From positions 1,000,477-1,064,476 of the forward strand of contig CAWGTX010000001.1 of assembly GCA_963825585.1 (NCBI GenBank): DNA of 64,000 nt, read 5' to 3'. The position numbers and the translations under genes were made by a program. This document shows, piece by piece, positions 1-8,936 of this stretch (its first letter is position 1; each line of letters begins with the position of its first letter). This stretch comes from JAOUGY01 sp963825585 (lineage in GTDB: Bacteria > Actinomycetota > Acidimicrobiia > Spongiisociales > ZC4RG35). Below the pieces are notes generated by a model. That model did no database searches and was not told the DNA's origin. It saw only the letters and a list, made by a program, of their open reading frames with translations.

Positions 1-4
1 CGAG

Positions 5-307
5 GTGAGTCAACACCCGCAGGGGTGCGACGCCGGTGTCTTCCAGTTCGTCGGCGCCGACTTCGCCCCCTTCGACGACACCATCGAGCTCCGGCTTCGC
101 ACTCCATCGGGGCTCCGGCGAGTACTCATCGATCACCCGTGCGGGATCTGGATCGAGCGAGACGAGCAGAATCCGGATTGGATGCTCATCGATTCGGAAG
201 GTGGGCACACCGTCATCGCCCGCCATCGGCCCGTCCTCCACTTCCGGGTGTTGGCTCCGTCCGCTTCAAGGTTCGCGGTAGATCGCCCACACCTTCTTGA
301 CCGGTGA
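5..307 (+). CDS. hypothetical protein, 100 aa
   Basis: I do not recognise this small protein. It opens on a GTG four bases into the window, so the true start may lie further upstream. The reading frame has the G/C third-position bias of its neighbours and a mixed, soluble-looking composition (alternating hydrophobic and acidic stretches, several Arg and His), with no signal peptide or membrane segment. Its last 42 bases run over the 3' end of the oppositely oriented cupin gene, which is possible for convergent genes but lowers confidence in the C-terminus. Confidence 0.4.
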   Translation: MSQHPQGCDAGVFQFVGADFAPFDDTIELRLRTPSGLRRVLIDHPCGIWIERDEQNPDWMLIDSEGGHTVIARHRPVLHFRVLAPSASRFAVDRPHLLDR

Positions 308-619
308 CAACGCCTTCCACGTGCCTCTGCTGTTCTGAGGTGCGATCACCAGATCGCCCGGTCCCACCAGGTTCACGGTGCCGTCCTCGGCAGTGATCTC
401 GATCTCACCCTCCAGGATGAACATGACCTCATGGAACTCTGTGAGCTCCATGAGGCCCTCTTCGGGGCCTCGCTTCCAGAACCCGACCGCGAACCTTCCG
501 TCCTCGGCCCGGTGCTCTACCGTCTCGGATGCCGGCGGGCGGGGGTCATCGGCCTCCTGCGGTATCTCACCCCAGGCGATATCGGCGCCGGCCTTGATGA
601 CGCGGATCTGATCGCTCAT
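266..619 (-). CDS. cupin-domain protein
   Basis: A 117-residue single-domain cupin. The central part carries the usual beta-barrel pattern: a histidine-containing strand (EFHEVMFILEGE, near residues 61-72) followed by the GDLV-x-P turn near 88-93 that closes the second cupin motif. Small cupins of this kind bind a metal and act as isomerases, dioxygenases or sensors; the substrate cannot be told from sequence. The ATG overlaps the stop of the upstream glycosyltransferase gene by four bases (ATGA), so the two are translationally coupled and probably act on the same small molecule. Longer in-frame extensions exist but would read through the glycosyltransferase gene. Confidence 0.75.
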   Translation of the reverse strand: MSDQIRVIKAGADIAWGEIPQEADDPRPPASETVEHRAEDGRFAVGFWKRGPEEGLMELTEFHEVMFILEGEIEITAEDGTVNLVGPGDLVIAPQNSRGTWKALSPVKKVWAIYREP

Positions 620-1911
620 GTCACTGCCTCTCGTGTTCGTCCGAGCCGCTCGATGAGCTGGGCGGCTCTCGTGGTTCCGGGATTGGCGCGGTGTCGCTCT
701 CCTATCGCCGCCATCCGGGAGCGAAGGTCGGAGTCGCCGAGGAGTCGGTCGACCGCCCGCCGTAGCTGTTCCGGCTCGAAGGTGTAGGTGGGAATCCGCG
801 CGCCGAAGCCGGTCTCGTCCAGTCGTTGGGCGTTGTCGTACTGGTCCCAGAAGAGCGGGAGCGCCACCATCGGCTTGCCGAAGTAGAACCCTTCGGTCGT
901 GGTGTTGTTGCCTCCATGGGTGATGATCAGGTCCACGAGCGGAAGGATCGAGGTCTGGGGGAGGAACTCCTCGCCCCACATGTTGTCGGCGAGTTCGTAC
1001 TCACCGTGCTGTGGGCCGCGCGAGACGATGTAGCGGTGCGGGGTCTCGGCGAGGGCGGCGACGATGCGTTTCATCAGATCGACGTCGGCCGAGCCCAGGC
1101 TGCCCAGCGACAGGTACACGAGACTGCCGATACCACGCAACGCCTCCGGGAGTTCGAACGCCGCGTCGGTGGTGCGCACGCAGGTGTCGAGTCGATGCCA
1201 GGTGGGCGCCAACGGACTCTGGCGGGTGTAGTCGACCTCGCCCGGATAGAGGTACATGTTCAGGTAGGGCGACTCGTGGATGAACTCGAGGTCGGGCAAC
1301 CCCGTGGCGCCGTTGTCACGGGCGAACTGATCGTGCTCGGCCCACATGTCGCGGTGCGTGCGATCGTATTCCGTTCTGAACTCGGCCCATCCGCTCCGAT
1401 CGTCCTGGCCGTACCCGGAGAACACGGGGGCGACGGCCGGATCCTTGATCTCGAGCGGGTTGCAACTCACGATCCGAGCCCACGGGACACCTGCGGTGGT
1501 GACGGCGGGGAAACACAACACGTTGTCCTCGACGATGACGTCGGGTCGGACCTCGTCGAAGAGCTCCCGCAACCGCGGCTCGCAGTAGCGGGCGCCGTCG
1601 ATGAGCGCCTGCCACGTCGGCTTGATGAAGCTGTCGAGCTGTTCGATGGTGGGCTTGCGAAACTCGGGCGACGTGTCGCGGATGAAGTCCTTCCAGAACT
1701 GGCCCACTTCCTGGTCCCCCTCGGGTGGGTCTGCCAGCGGTACCAGCGCTTCATCGAAGCCGAGCGGTTCGAGGGTCCCCTCGTACGAGGGCTCGGCGGC
1801 GAACACGACGCGATGGCCCATCTTCAGCAGCTCGTTGCCGATCCCGACGCAGTTGTTCGTCGGTCCGTACGCCGCCTCCGGGAAGAACACGATCGTCAGC
1901 TGCTCTGACAC
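616..1911 (-). CDS. UDP-glycosyltransferase, MGT/GT1 family
   Basis: A 431-residue GT-B-fold glycosyltransferase resembling macrolide and sterol glycosyltransferases. The N-terminal Rossmann half starts with a beta strand and a Gly/Asn-rich loop (FFPEAAYGPTNN); the donor-binding half carries YLSLGSLGS near residue 240 and the nucleotide-sugar signature (HGGNNTTTE and the following WDQYDNAQR, about 331-363). It should move a hexose from UDP or dTDP to a small lipophilic acceptor in the cytoplasm. The GTG at 1911 is chosen because an AGGTGG ribosome site lies just upstream; the longer frame adds 67 low-complexity residues. It shares an intergenic region with the divergent potD-like gene and overlaps the downstream cupin by four bases. 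Confidence 0.85.
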   Translation of the reverse strand: MSEQLTIVFFPEAAYGPTNNCVGIGNELLKMGHRVVFAAEPSYEGTLEPLGFDEALVPLADPPEGDQEVGQFWKDFIRDTSPEFRKPTIEQLDSFIKPTWQALIDGARYCEPRLRELFDEVRPDVIVEDNVLCFPAVTTAGVPWARIVSCNPLEIKDPAVAPVFSGYGQDDRSGWAEFRTEYDRTHRDMWAEHDQFARDNGATGLPDLEFIHESPYLNMYLYPGEVDYTRQSPLAPTWHRLDTCVRTTDAAFELPEALRGIGSLVYLSLGSLGSADVDLMKRIVAALAETPHRYIVSRGPQHGEYELADNMWGEEFLPQTSILPLVDLIITHGGNNTTTEGFYFGKPMVALPLFWDQYDNAQRLDETGFGARIPTYTFEPEQLRRAVDRLLGDSDLRSRMAAIGERHRANPGTTRAAQLIERLGRTREAVT

Positions 1912-2039
1912 ACACCACCTCCGTGATCGGTTGTCGGCACGGTAGCGTCTCGCTCCTCCCGTGAACTGTGTGCATCGCCGCCGGCCCGGGCCGCCCCCGC
2001 CCTGTATCGTCGCCTCACCGAAGCTGGAGGAGAACACCG

Positions 2040-3125
2040 ATGAGACAACGACGATTCGCCCTGGCGCTGGCGATGGCCCTGGTGGTTGCCGCCTGTGGCG
2101 GAGGTGAGGCAACCACGGCCGAGACGGTGGCCCAGAACCCGACCGATGAGCAGTCGTTGGTCGTCTCCAACTGGGAGGGCTACATGCCCGAGGACCTCCC
2201 GACGACGTTCGCCGAGGAGACCGGTGTCGAGGCCACGGTGAGCTTCCACGCCACCAACGAGGAGATCGTCGGCAAATTGGTCGCCGCCGGGGGCGAGGGC
2301 TTCGACGTGGCGTTCGTGTCGGGTCAGTTCGCCCAAGCGCTCAACGAGCAGGGCTTGCTGGCTCCCATCGACCCCGAGAAGATCCCCAACCTCGCCAATC
2401 TGTACCCCGAAGCGAACGAGCTCACCTACGACCCTGGCAACACGTTCTCGGTCCCGTACACATGGGGTACCACCGGGCTGTGCTACCGCTCCGATCTGCT
2501 GAGCGAGGCACCCGACTCGTGGATGGACCTTCTGCAACCTTCCGATGAAGCTGCGGGCAAGACCACGATGATGGCAACCGAACGGTGGCTGATGATGCCG
2601 GCCCAACTGGCGCTGGGATACAGCGTCAACACGACCGACGAAGCCGAGATGCAGGAGGTGAAAGATCTGCTGCTCCAGGCCAAGGAGACCCTGCTGGCCT
2701 ACGACGACACCACGTTCTACTCAAAACTGGTGAGCGGGGAGGCCGTTCTGGTGGAGGCGTGGGACGGCTGGTGCAACTACGGCATCGCCGAGAACGCCGA
2801 CATCGAGTACGTGATTCCCGAAGAGGGCTCGGACTTGTGGGTCGACACGATGGTGATCCTGGCTTCGTCGCCCAACATCGACGCAGCCCACACCTTCATC
2901 AACTACATCCTCGACGCCGAGAACCACGCCTGGGCGGTGGAGAACATCCTCTACAAGGTGCCCAATCAGGCGGCGATGGATCTCGTCGACCCGTCGCTGG
3001 CAGAGACGTTCCCGAACATGGGGATGATGCCGTCCGAGGTCCTCGAAGGTGAGGAACTGATGGACCTCGGTGACGCCCAGACCATGTACACCGACATCGC
3101 CACCGAGGTGGCGGCGGCCGGCTGA
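2040..3125 (+). CDS. potD: spermidine/putrescine ABC transporter substrate-binding lipoprotein
   Basis: A 361-residue PotD/PotF-type periplasmic-binding protein. It begins with a short basic n-region, a hydrophobic stretch and a lipobox ending VAAC followed by Gly-Gly-Gly, so it should be a lipoprotein on the outer face of the membrane. The mature part opens with the strand SNWEGYMPED, typical of the family, and holds the aromatic residues (WG, YR, WDGW) that cradle polyamines. ATG at 2040 follows a GGAGGAG-like site. It is the first gene of a four-gene importer set with potB, potC and potA spaced or overlapped by a few bases. Polyamine specificity is inferred from family and operon order. 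Confidence 0.88.
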   Translation: MRQRRFALALAMALVVAACGGGEATTAETVAQNPTDEQSLVVSNWEGYMPEDLPTTFAEETGVEATVSFHATNEEIVGKLVAAGGEGFDVAFVSGQFAQALNEQGLLAPIDPEKIPNLANLYPEANELTYDPGNTFSVPYTWGTTGLCYRSDLLSEAPDSWMDLLQPSDEAAGKTTMMATERWLMMPAQLALGYSVNTTDEAEMQEVKDLLLQAKETLLAYDDTTFYSKLVSGEAVLVEAWDGWCNYGIAENADIEYVIPEEGSDLWVDTMVILASSPNIDAAHTFINYILDAENHAWAVENILYKVPNQAAMDLVDPSLAETFPNMGMMPSEVLEGEELMDLGDAQTMYTDIATEVAAAG

Positions 3126-3129
3126 TCCG

Positions 3130-4032
3130 ATGACCCAGTTGGCAGCGACGGGGGGCGACGGCACGACGCCGTCGCCCCCCGCTTCGAACAACGGACTCGG
3201 CAGGCTGGTCACCCTCGGACCTGGGCTCGGCTACCTGGCTCTCATGCTCGTGGTGCCTCTGGGCATCGTCGTCGGTTACACCTTCCTCACCCGTGGCCGG
3301 TTCGGCGGGGTCCTCATGGACCCGACGCTCGACAACTGGGCGAAGCTCTCCAATCCCATCTTTCTCGACGTGGCGGTCGGCTCCATCAAGATCGCATTGA
3401 TCGCCACCGGACTGGCGCTGGTCATCGGCTACCCGGCGGCGTGGGTCATCGCGGGTCTGTCCACCAAGTGGAAGGCCGTGGCGCTGGTGGCGGTGGTGCT
3501 CCCGTTCTGGTCGAACTTCCTGATACGCACGTACGCCTGGATCGTCCTCCTGAACAACGAAGGGCTCATCAACCGGGCCTTGCGGGGGATGGGGTTGGTC
3601 GACGAGTCATTGTCGCTCCTGTACACCGAAGGCGCCATCGTGGTGGGGCTCGTCTACATCTACCTCCCGCTCATGATCCTACCGCTCTACGCCTCGATCG
3701 AACGTCTCGACCCGGCATTCCGCGAGGCAGCCTTCGACCTCGGCGCCACGCCGGTGCGGGCCTTCCGGCGGGTGCTTCTCCCGCTCACCCTTCCTGGCGT
3801 GATGAGCGGGGCCGTCTTCGTGTTCGTCCCATCGATCGGCAACTTCGTGGTCCCCGAACTCCTCGGTGGCGGTCAGGAGATCATGGTCGGCAACCTCATC
3901 AGAGATCAGTTCTTCAAGGCCAGGGACCTACCGTTCGGGTCCGTGCTGGCGGTATGCCTGATCGGGCTGATGGTGTTGTTGCTGTTTGCTCAGGCGACGG
4001 TACTTCGGCGGACGAGGCATTCGCATGGGTGA
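3130..4032 (+). CDS. potB: polyamine ABC transporter permease, PotB type
   Basis: A 300-residue inner-membrane permease with about six transmembrane helices. The cytoplasmic loop near residues 200-230 carries the EAA motif in the form REAAFDLGATPVRAFRRVLLP, the contact surface for the ATPase. It follows potD after four bases and ends eight bases inside the start of the second permease, so the genes form one transcript. The N-terminal 20-25 residues are Gly/Ser/Thr-rich and probably cytoplasmic. Together with PotC it forms the translocation pore for polyamines delivered by PotD. Confidence 0.87.
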   Translation: MTQLAATGGDGTTPSPPASNNGLGRLVTLGPGLGYLALMLVVPLGIVVGYTFLTRGRFGGVLMDPTLDNWAKLSNPIFLDVAVGSIKIALIATGLALVIGYPAAWVIAGLSTKWKAVALVAVVLPFWSNFLIRTYAWIVLLNNEGLINRALRGMGLVDESLSLLYTEGAIVVGLVYIYLPLMILPLYASIERLDPAFREAAFDLGATPVRAFRRVLLPLTLPGVMSGAVFVFVPSIGNFVVPELLGGGQEIMVGNLIRDQFFKARDLPFGSVLAVCLIGLMVLLLFAQATVLRRTRHSHG

Positions 4033-4801
4033 GCGCCACTGGTACCGCCGGATCCCACTGTGGATCGCCTATGTATTCCTCTACCTCCCGATCCTGGTGC
4101 TGTTCGCGATGAGCTTCAACGATTCGGGGTTGCCGACCGTGTGGGGTGGGTTCACCACCCGGTGGTATGGCGACATGATTTCCAACTCCGACATCATCGG
4201 CGGGGCGGCGACCACGCTGCTGGTCGCCATCGGCTCGACGGTGCTGGCCACTGGCCTCGGGACTCTCCTGGCGCTGGGACTCGAGCGGTACAACAGGTCG
4301 AGGGCGTTCGACGCCGCCGTCATGGCGCCTGCGATCCTTCCCGACATCGTCCTGGCCTTCTCGCTCCTCACCTTCTACACCCTGATCGGATTCACGCTCG
4401 GCAGGGTGTCGGTGATGCTGGCCCACGTCACCTTCAACATGGCGTTCGTAGCATCGATCGTGCGAACCCGGCTTCACAACTTCGATCGGTCGGTCGAGGA
4501 AGCAGCTCTCGACCTCGGCGCCACCGAATTGCGAACCTTCCGCCGCGTGACGCTCCCGATCATCACTCCTGGCATCGTGGCCGGCGCCCTGCTCGCCTTC
4601 ACGCTGTCCGTCGACGAGTTCGTGATCGCCTTCTTCACCAACGGCCCGTCCAACCCGACACTGCCGGTCGTGATCTATTCGATGGTTCGCTTCGGCGTCA
4701 CACCCGAGATCAACGCCCTCGCCGTGGTGCTGCTGGCGGTCAGCTTCACGGTGATCCTCGCGGCCCAGCGGCTCGGGGCACTTCGAGGGGTGGTGTCGTG
4801 A
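4025..4801 (+). CDS. potC: polyamine ABC transporter permease, PotC type
   Basis: A 258-residue second permease of the importer with about six transmembrane helices. Its EAA loop reads VEEAALDLGATELRTFRRVTLP, the PotC variant. The start at 4025 lies eight bases upstream of the potB stop; upstream in-frame residues would sit inside potB and look unnatural. The gene ends in a GTGA overlap with the ATPase gene, implying coupled translation of the membrane and motor subunits. Confidence 0.87.
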   Translation: MGERHWYRRIPLWIAYVFLYLPILVLFAMSFNDSGLPTVWGGFTTRWYGDMISNSDIIGGAATTLLVAIGSTVLATGLGTLLALGLERYNRSRAFDAAVMAPAILPDIVLAFSLLTFYTLIGFTLGRVSVMLAHVTFNMAFVASIVRTRLHNFDRSVEEAALDLGATELRTFRRVTLPIITPGIVAGALLAFTLSVDEFVIAFFTNGPSNPTLPVVIYSMVRFGVTPEINALAVVLLAVSFTVILAAQRLGALRGVVS

Positions 4802-5829
4802 CCCTCATTGCCATCGAGTCGGTGAGCAAGCGGTTCGGCGACGTGGTGGCACTCGACGACGTGTCACTCGAGATCGCCGGCAACGAGTTCTTCTCGCTGC
4901 TGGGCCCGTCCGGATGCGGGAAGACCACCCTCCTGAGAATTCTGGCAGGGTTCGAGGAACCCGACACGGGTCGTGTGGTGCTCGACGGCGACGACCTCCA
5001 CGGAGTCAAGCCGTACCGGCGGCCGGTCAACATGATGTTTCAGTCGTATGCCCTGTTCCCGCACATGACCGTGCGGCGCAACGTCGCATTCGGACTCGAG
5101 GAGGAGAGGCTGGCGGCGGCCCACATCCGCGAGCGGGTCGACGAGGCGCTCGCCAAGGTGGGTCTCGAGGCGATGGGGGAGCGCCGGCCCCACCAGCTGT
5201 CGGGCGGGCAACGCCAACGTGTGGCGCTGGCCCGGGCGGTGGTGAAGCGCCCGAAAGTGCTGCTTCTCGACGAGCCACTGGGGGCGCTCGACCGCAAGAT
5301 TCGTGCCGAGATGCAGCTCGAGCTGAAGCGGCTCCAGCACGAGGTCGGTATCACCTTCGTGGTCGTGACCCACGACCAGGAGGAGGCGATGTCGATGGCC
5401 GACCGGATCGCCGTCATGAACGAGGGCGATGTCCTCCAGGTGGCCTCACCGGTCGAGTTGTACGAACGGCCGGCCACCCACTTCGTTGCCGACTTCATCG
5501 GCGAGATGAACTTCCTCCCCGGGACGGTCTCGGATGGGGCCTTCGAAGTGTCGGGTGTGGGCCGCTTCGCCTTGGCGGACCGTGACGGTGCCGGAGAGTG
5601 GCTCGGTATCCGGCCCGAAAAGCTGGTGATCGGTGGCCACACCGTCAACCGGTTCGACGGTTCGGTGGTCGACGTGTCGTTCTATGGGGCGCTCACCCAC
5701 TGTCTGGTCCAGGTCCCGGGCCTCGACCAGCCGATACGCGTCAACGTGTCCGGACCATTGCTGCTGCCCGTCGGTGCGACGGTGACAGTCGGTTGGAACC
5801 CGGCCGAGGCAATCCTGCTGTCCCGCTGA
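4798..5829 (+). CDS. potA: polyamine ABC transporter ATP-binding protein
   Basis: A 343-residue ABC ATPase that powers the PotBC channel. Walker A is GPSGCGKTT (36-44), the signature LSGGQRQR lies near 133-140, Walker B is VLLLDEPLGALD near 157-168, and the H-loop sits in VVTHDQEEA. The C-terminal ~100 residues form a TOBE regulatory domain. The GTG start overlaps the potC stop (GTGA). The gene is followed by a strong perfect hairpin at 5855-5893, closing the operon. Confidence 0.9.
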   Translation: MTLIAIESVSKRFGDVVALDDVSLEIAGNEFFSLLGPSGCGKTTLLRILAGFEEPDTGRVVLDGDDLHGVKPYRRPVNMMFQSYALFPHMTVRRNVAFGLEEERLAAAHIRERVDEALAKVGLEAMGERRPHQLSGGQRQRVALARAVVKRPKVLLLDEPLGALDRKIRAEMQLELKRLQHEVGITFVVVTHDQEEAMSMADRIAVMNEGDVLQVASPVELYERPATHFVADFIGEMNFLPGTVSDGAFEVSGVGRFALADRDGAGEWLGIRPEKLVIGGHTVNRFDGSVVDVSFYGALTHCLVQVPGLDQPIRVNVSGPLLLPVGATVTVGWNPAEAILLSR

Positions 5830-5854
5830 ACAAGAACCCCCATATCCCGGTCTC

Positions 5855-5893
5855 GACGTGCGGAACGTGCTCCATGAGCACGTTCCGCACGTC
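5855..5893. terminator. perfect 17-bp inverted repeat between convergent genes
   Basis: Two 17-base arms (GACGTGCGGAACGTGCT and its exact complement) flank a five-base loop; one more C-G pair extends the stem. It lies between the convergent potA and P-loop genes and can work in both directions. There is no U-tract, so it is an L-shaped, actinobacterial-style terminator or an mRNA 3' end stabiliser. Confidence 0.7.
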
Positions 5894-5918
5894 GGAACCG
5901 TGACTTGGGCGCCTTCGG

Positions 5919-7265
5919 TCAGACGCTGATTGCGCGGTTCCTCGTCGCCATGGCTCTGGCGATGAACGGGGCGAGGATCTCGCCCAGGGTCGGATGCCCC
6001 ACGTCGGCGGACTCGTACACGACGTGCCGCATCGGTCGGTCGCTTCCGATGATCCGCTCGAGTGCCATCGGCGTACCGGTCACGACCACGTCACATGGGG
6101 TGGCGTTGATGGTGGCCTCGAGGTCGGCGAGCTGTGCCTGGCCGTACCCCATCGCCGGCAGCACCGGGCCGAGTGACGGATACTTCCGGAAGGTGTCGGC
6201 GATGGTGCCGACGGCGTAGGGCCGCGGATCGACGATCTCCGCTGCGCCTGCCGCCTTCACAGCCACCGTGCCCGCCCCGTACGGCATACCGCCGTGGGTG
6301 AGCGTAGGGCCGTCCTCGACGACGAGCACCCGCTTGCCCGCCAGATCCACGCCGTCCTCGAGCCGCACCGGCGAAGCCGTCTGGACGATGGTGGCGTTGG
6401 GGTTCAGCAGCCGGACCGACTCGATCACCCTGGTCACGTGGTTGGGGTCGGCGGCGTCGACCTTGTTGATGACGACGACGTTCGCCATGCGAACGTTGAG
6501 CTCACCGGGGTGGTAGCTCGCCTCGTGCCCGGGTCGCAACGGATCGGCCACGGTGATCATCAAGTCGGGACGGTAGAAGGGGAAATCGTTGTTGCCGCCG
6601 TCCCAGACGATGACGTCGGCTTCCTCTTCGGCTCTGCGGAGGATGTCCTCGTAGTCGACACCCGCCCACATCACCATGCCGGCCTTGACCGGTGCCTCGT
6701 ACTCCTCGCGTTCCTCGACGGTCGGATTGGAGTCGTCGATGTCGCCGATGGTGGCGAATCGTTGCACCCGCATCATCTCGAGGTCGCCGTAGGGCATGGG
6801 ATGGCGGATCAACGCCACCGACAGACCGGCCCCGGCCAACAGCTTGCCGACGTGTCGGCTGGTCTGGCTCTTGCCTGCCCCGGTGCGCACTGCGCACACG
6901 GCCACCACCGGCTTGGTGCTGGCGATCATGGAGGCGTCCGGCCCGACCAGCCGGAAGTCTGCTCCGTGCGCCATGGCGATCGACGCCTTGTGCATGACCT
7001 CTTCGTGCGACAGGTCGGAGTAGGCGAACACCACCTCATCGATGTGTTCGCGCTCGATCAGGTCTCCCAACTCCGACTCGTCGAGGATGCGGATGCCGTC
7101 GGGATAGCGGGGCCCGGCCAGCGACGCCGGATAGGTCCGATCGGCTATGCCTGGTATCTGGGCGGCCGTGAAGGCCACCACCTCGGTGTCGGGGTCGGTG
7201 CGGAATGCCACGTTGAAGTTGTGGAAGTCCCGTCCACCCGCTCCCATGATCACGATTCGTTTCAC
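5919..7265 (-). CDS. cyclic 2,3-diphosphoglycerate synthetase-like P-loop protein (COG2403)
   Basis: A 448-residue protein of the family that includes archaeal cyclic 2,3-diphosphoglycerate synthetase and bacterial 'predicted GTPase' COG2403. The N-terminal ~115 residues look like a Rossmann domain (VKRIVIMGAGGRDFHNFN); a P-loop RTGAGKSQTSR lies near 127-137, followed by WDGGNNDFPF and VVINKVDAA (an NKxD-like nucleotide motif). GTG at 7265 has an AAGGAG site six bases upstream; the longer frame is rejected. It lies downstream of the amino-acid permease in the same orientation and faces the divergent OTC/carbamate kinase pair. From memory the family often neighbours such genes. Its reaction in bacteria is not settled, so the name describes homology only. 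Confidence 0.72.
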   Translation of the reverse strand: MKRIVIMGAGGRDFHNFNVAFRTDPDTEVVAFTAAQIPGIADRTYPASLAGPRYPDGIRILDESELGDLIEREHIDEVVFAYSDLSHEEVMHKASIAMAHGADFRLVGPDASMIASTKPVVAVCAVRTGAGKSQTSRHVGKLLAGAGLSVALIRHPMPYGDLEMMRVQRFATIGDIDDSNPTVEEREEYEAPVKAGMVMWAGVDYEDILRRAEEEADVIVWDGGNNDFPFYRPDLMITVADPLRPGHEASYHPGELNVRMANVVVINKVDAADPNHVTRVIESVRLLNPNATIVQTASPVRLEDGVDLAGKRVLVVEDGPTLTHGGMPYGAGTVAVKAAGAAEIVDPRPYAVGTIADTFRKYPSLGPVLPAMGYGQAQLADLEATINATPCDVVVTGTPMALERIIGSDRPMRHVVYESADVGHPTLGEILAPFIARAMATRNRAISV

Positions 7266-7334
7266 GTTTGGCTCCTTGCACTCGTTCGGCTCGTCGACCC
7301 GTTGACCGGGTTCGCTTTGTGACCTTCTCGTATG

Positions 7335-7366
7335 GCTCGGGGCCGGGTGGTAACCCGGCCCCGAGC
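7335..7366 (-). terminator. hairpin downstream of amino-acid permease
   Basis: Perfect 14-base arms (GCTCGGGGCCGGGT and complement) around a four-base loop, lying ten bases past the permease stop on its coding strand. No U-tract follows. It probably ends or attenuates permease transcription before the P-loop gene. Confidence 0.65.
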
Positions 7367-7375
7367 TCGGATCGT

Positions 7376-8743
7376 TCAAACGGTGGTTTCCTCCATGAGT
7401 GCGGCCGGGGTCTCCGGAACGGTCACCTGGACCGGCTTGCGGGCATTGCTCCACTTCATCCACACGTAGATGGGGATTCCCGCCAACAGGAGCAGCAGCC
7501 CGTAGAAGGCGACCTCCTGGCCCGCTCCGTAGATCGCCCACACCGAGTAGGCGAAGGCGAGTGAGGCGATGACAGTGTCGGTGGTGAGCTTGCGTCCGGA
7601 GAACCGCTCGCGGTCCTTGACGAACAGCATCACTTCCGCCGCCGCCGCGTATGCGTAGGGGATCAGTGTCGTGAGTGTTGCCAGCAGCAGCATGTAGGTG
7701 AACAGATCCACCAGGCCTCTCGTGTAGTTCGAGGCCATCAGAATCGTCACCAGCACACTCGACATCACCAACCCGAAGACCGGTGTGCCATTGCGGCTGA
7801 GCCGGCCGAAGGCTGCCGGGAAGAGCCGGTCACGAGCGGCGGCCATCGGAATCTGACCCTGGATCAGGATCCACCCGTTGAGTGCGCCGAAGGTCGACGC
7901 CACGGCTCCGAAGGCAACCAGGTTGCCGGCCCAGCCCCCGAACGCCATCTCGGCGGCATCGGCGAACGGGGCCGTCGAAGTCGCCAGCGTTGCCGCCGGG
8001 ACGATTCCCAGTACTGCAATCGTGCTGAGGATGTAGATCGCCGCCGTTGCGACGGTCCCCCAGATCGTGGCGCGGGGGATGTTCCGCTCGGGGTTCTCGA
8101 CGTCTTCCGCCGGGATGGTGGCGGACTCGAGTCCCAGGAACGCCCACAGCGTGAGGGCGGCCACCGCCGTCACTGCGCCGAACGCCGACCCTCCACTCGT
8201 GTTGAACGGGGTGAAGTGATCCATGTTGACGAACGCCAACCCGATGGTGGCCATCACCAGCAGCGGGAGAACCTTCAAGACGGTTGTCACACCCTGGACG
8301 ATGCCGCCCTGGCGGATGCCGAGGGCGTTCACCCAGGTCAGCAGCCAGATGGCGGCCAGTGCGGTCACCGCTGCCAGGAGCGGCTCGTCGGAGATGGCCG
8401 GGAAGAACACGCCCAGATACCCGGCGAACGCCACGGCGATAGCAGCGTTTCCGGCCCAGACGGCGATCCAGTAGCCCCAGGCCGTCTGGAAGCCGATGAA
8501 GTCACCGAAGGCTCTCCGGCTGTACTCGTACGGTCCGCCGGTCCTGGGGTAGGTCCGCCCCAACCGGGCGAACACCAGAGCCAGCAGGACCGCTCCTGCC
8601 GCGGTGAACAGCCATCCGACCAGGCTGATACCGCCGAACTCGGCCAATGACGAGGGGAGTAGGAAGACACCCGACCCGATCATGTTGCCCACGACCAGGG
8701 CGGTTGCCAGCCACAACCCAAGTGCCCGAGGCTTTGCTGTCAT
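7376..8743 (-). CDS. APC-family amino acid permease/antiporter
   Basis: A 455-residue inner-membrane carrier with about twelve transmembrane helices. The first helix holds the APC hallmark GNMIGSGVFLLP, as in the AdiC/PotE/ArcD branch of basic amino acid and polyamine exchangers. ATG at 8743 follows an AAGGAGGTG site; the upstream 33 in-frame residues lack a ribosome site. Divergent from arcB-arcC across 193 bases, it is a good candidate for importing the substrate (citrulline, arginine) or exporting ornithine for that pathway. Substrate assignment is inferred from context. Confidence 0.82.
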   Translation of the reverse strand: MTAKPRALGLWLATALVVGNMIGSGVFLLPSSLAEFGGISLVGWLFTAAGAVLLALVFARLGRTYPRTGGPYEYSRRAFGDFIGFQTAWGYWIAVWAGNAAIAVAFAGYLGVFFPAISDEPLLAAVTALAAIWLLTWVNALGIRQGGIVQGVTTVLKVLPLLVMATIGLAFVNMDHFTPFNTSGGSAFGAVTAVAALTLWAFLGLESATIPAEDVENPERNIPRATIWGTVATAAIYILSTIAVLGIVPAATLATSTAPFADAAEMAFGGWAGNLVAFGAVASTFGALNGWILIQGQIPMAAARDRLFPAAFGRLSRNGTPVFGLVMSSVLVTILMASNYTRGLVDLFTYMLLLATLTTLIPYAYAAAAEVMLFVKDRERFSGRKLTTDTVIASLAFAYSVWAIYGAGQEVAFYGLLLLLAGIPIYVWMKWSNARKPVQVTVPETPAALMEETTV

Positions 8744-8936
8744 GAGACCCACCTCCTTGACGAGGTCTCGCGTCGAGTGTCTCGCTGTCGACGGGGATGG
8801 TCCAGGGGCGGAAGGCGGTTCTGGGGGCCGTTCGTCGGTCAACCGGTGGCTTTTGGCGGTGAGTGTGTCCAGTGTCTACGCCATAGCGTGGAGCAGGGCC
8901 GGCATCGCGCCGGGAACACGCCTGGAGGACGACGAC

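Noticed and set aside
826..1908. 360-residue plus-strand frame opposite the glycosyltransferase
   Set aside because: Shadow of a well-supported gene; composition is His/Val/Gly-rich from reverse-complement codons and has no ribosome site.
4060..4797. N-terminal extension of the PotA frame
   Set aside because: It reads inside potC in another frame; GTG at 4,798 overlaps the potC stop and starts the typical ABC sequence.
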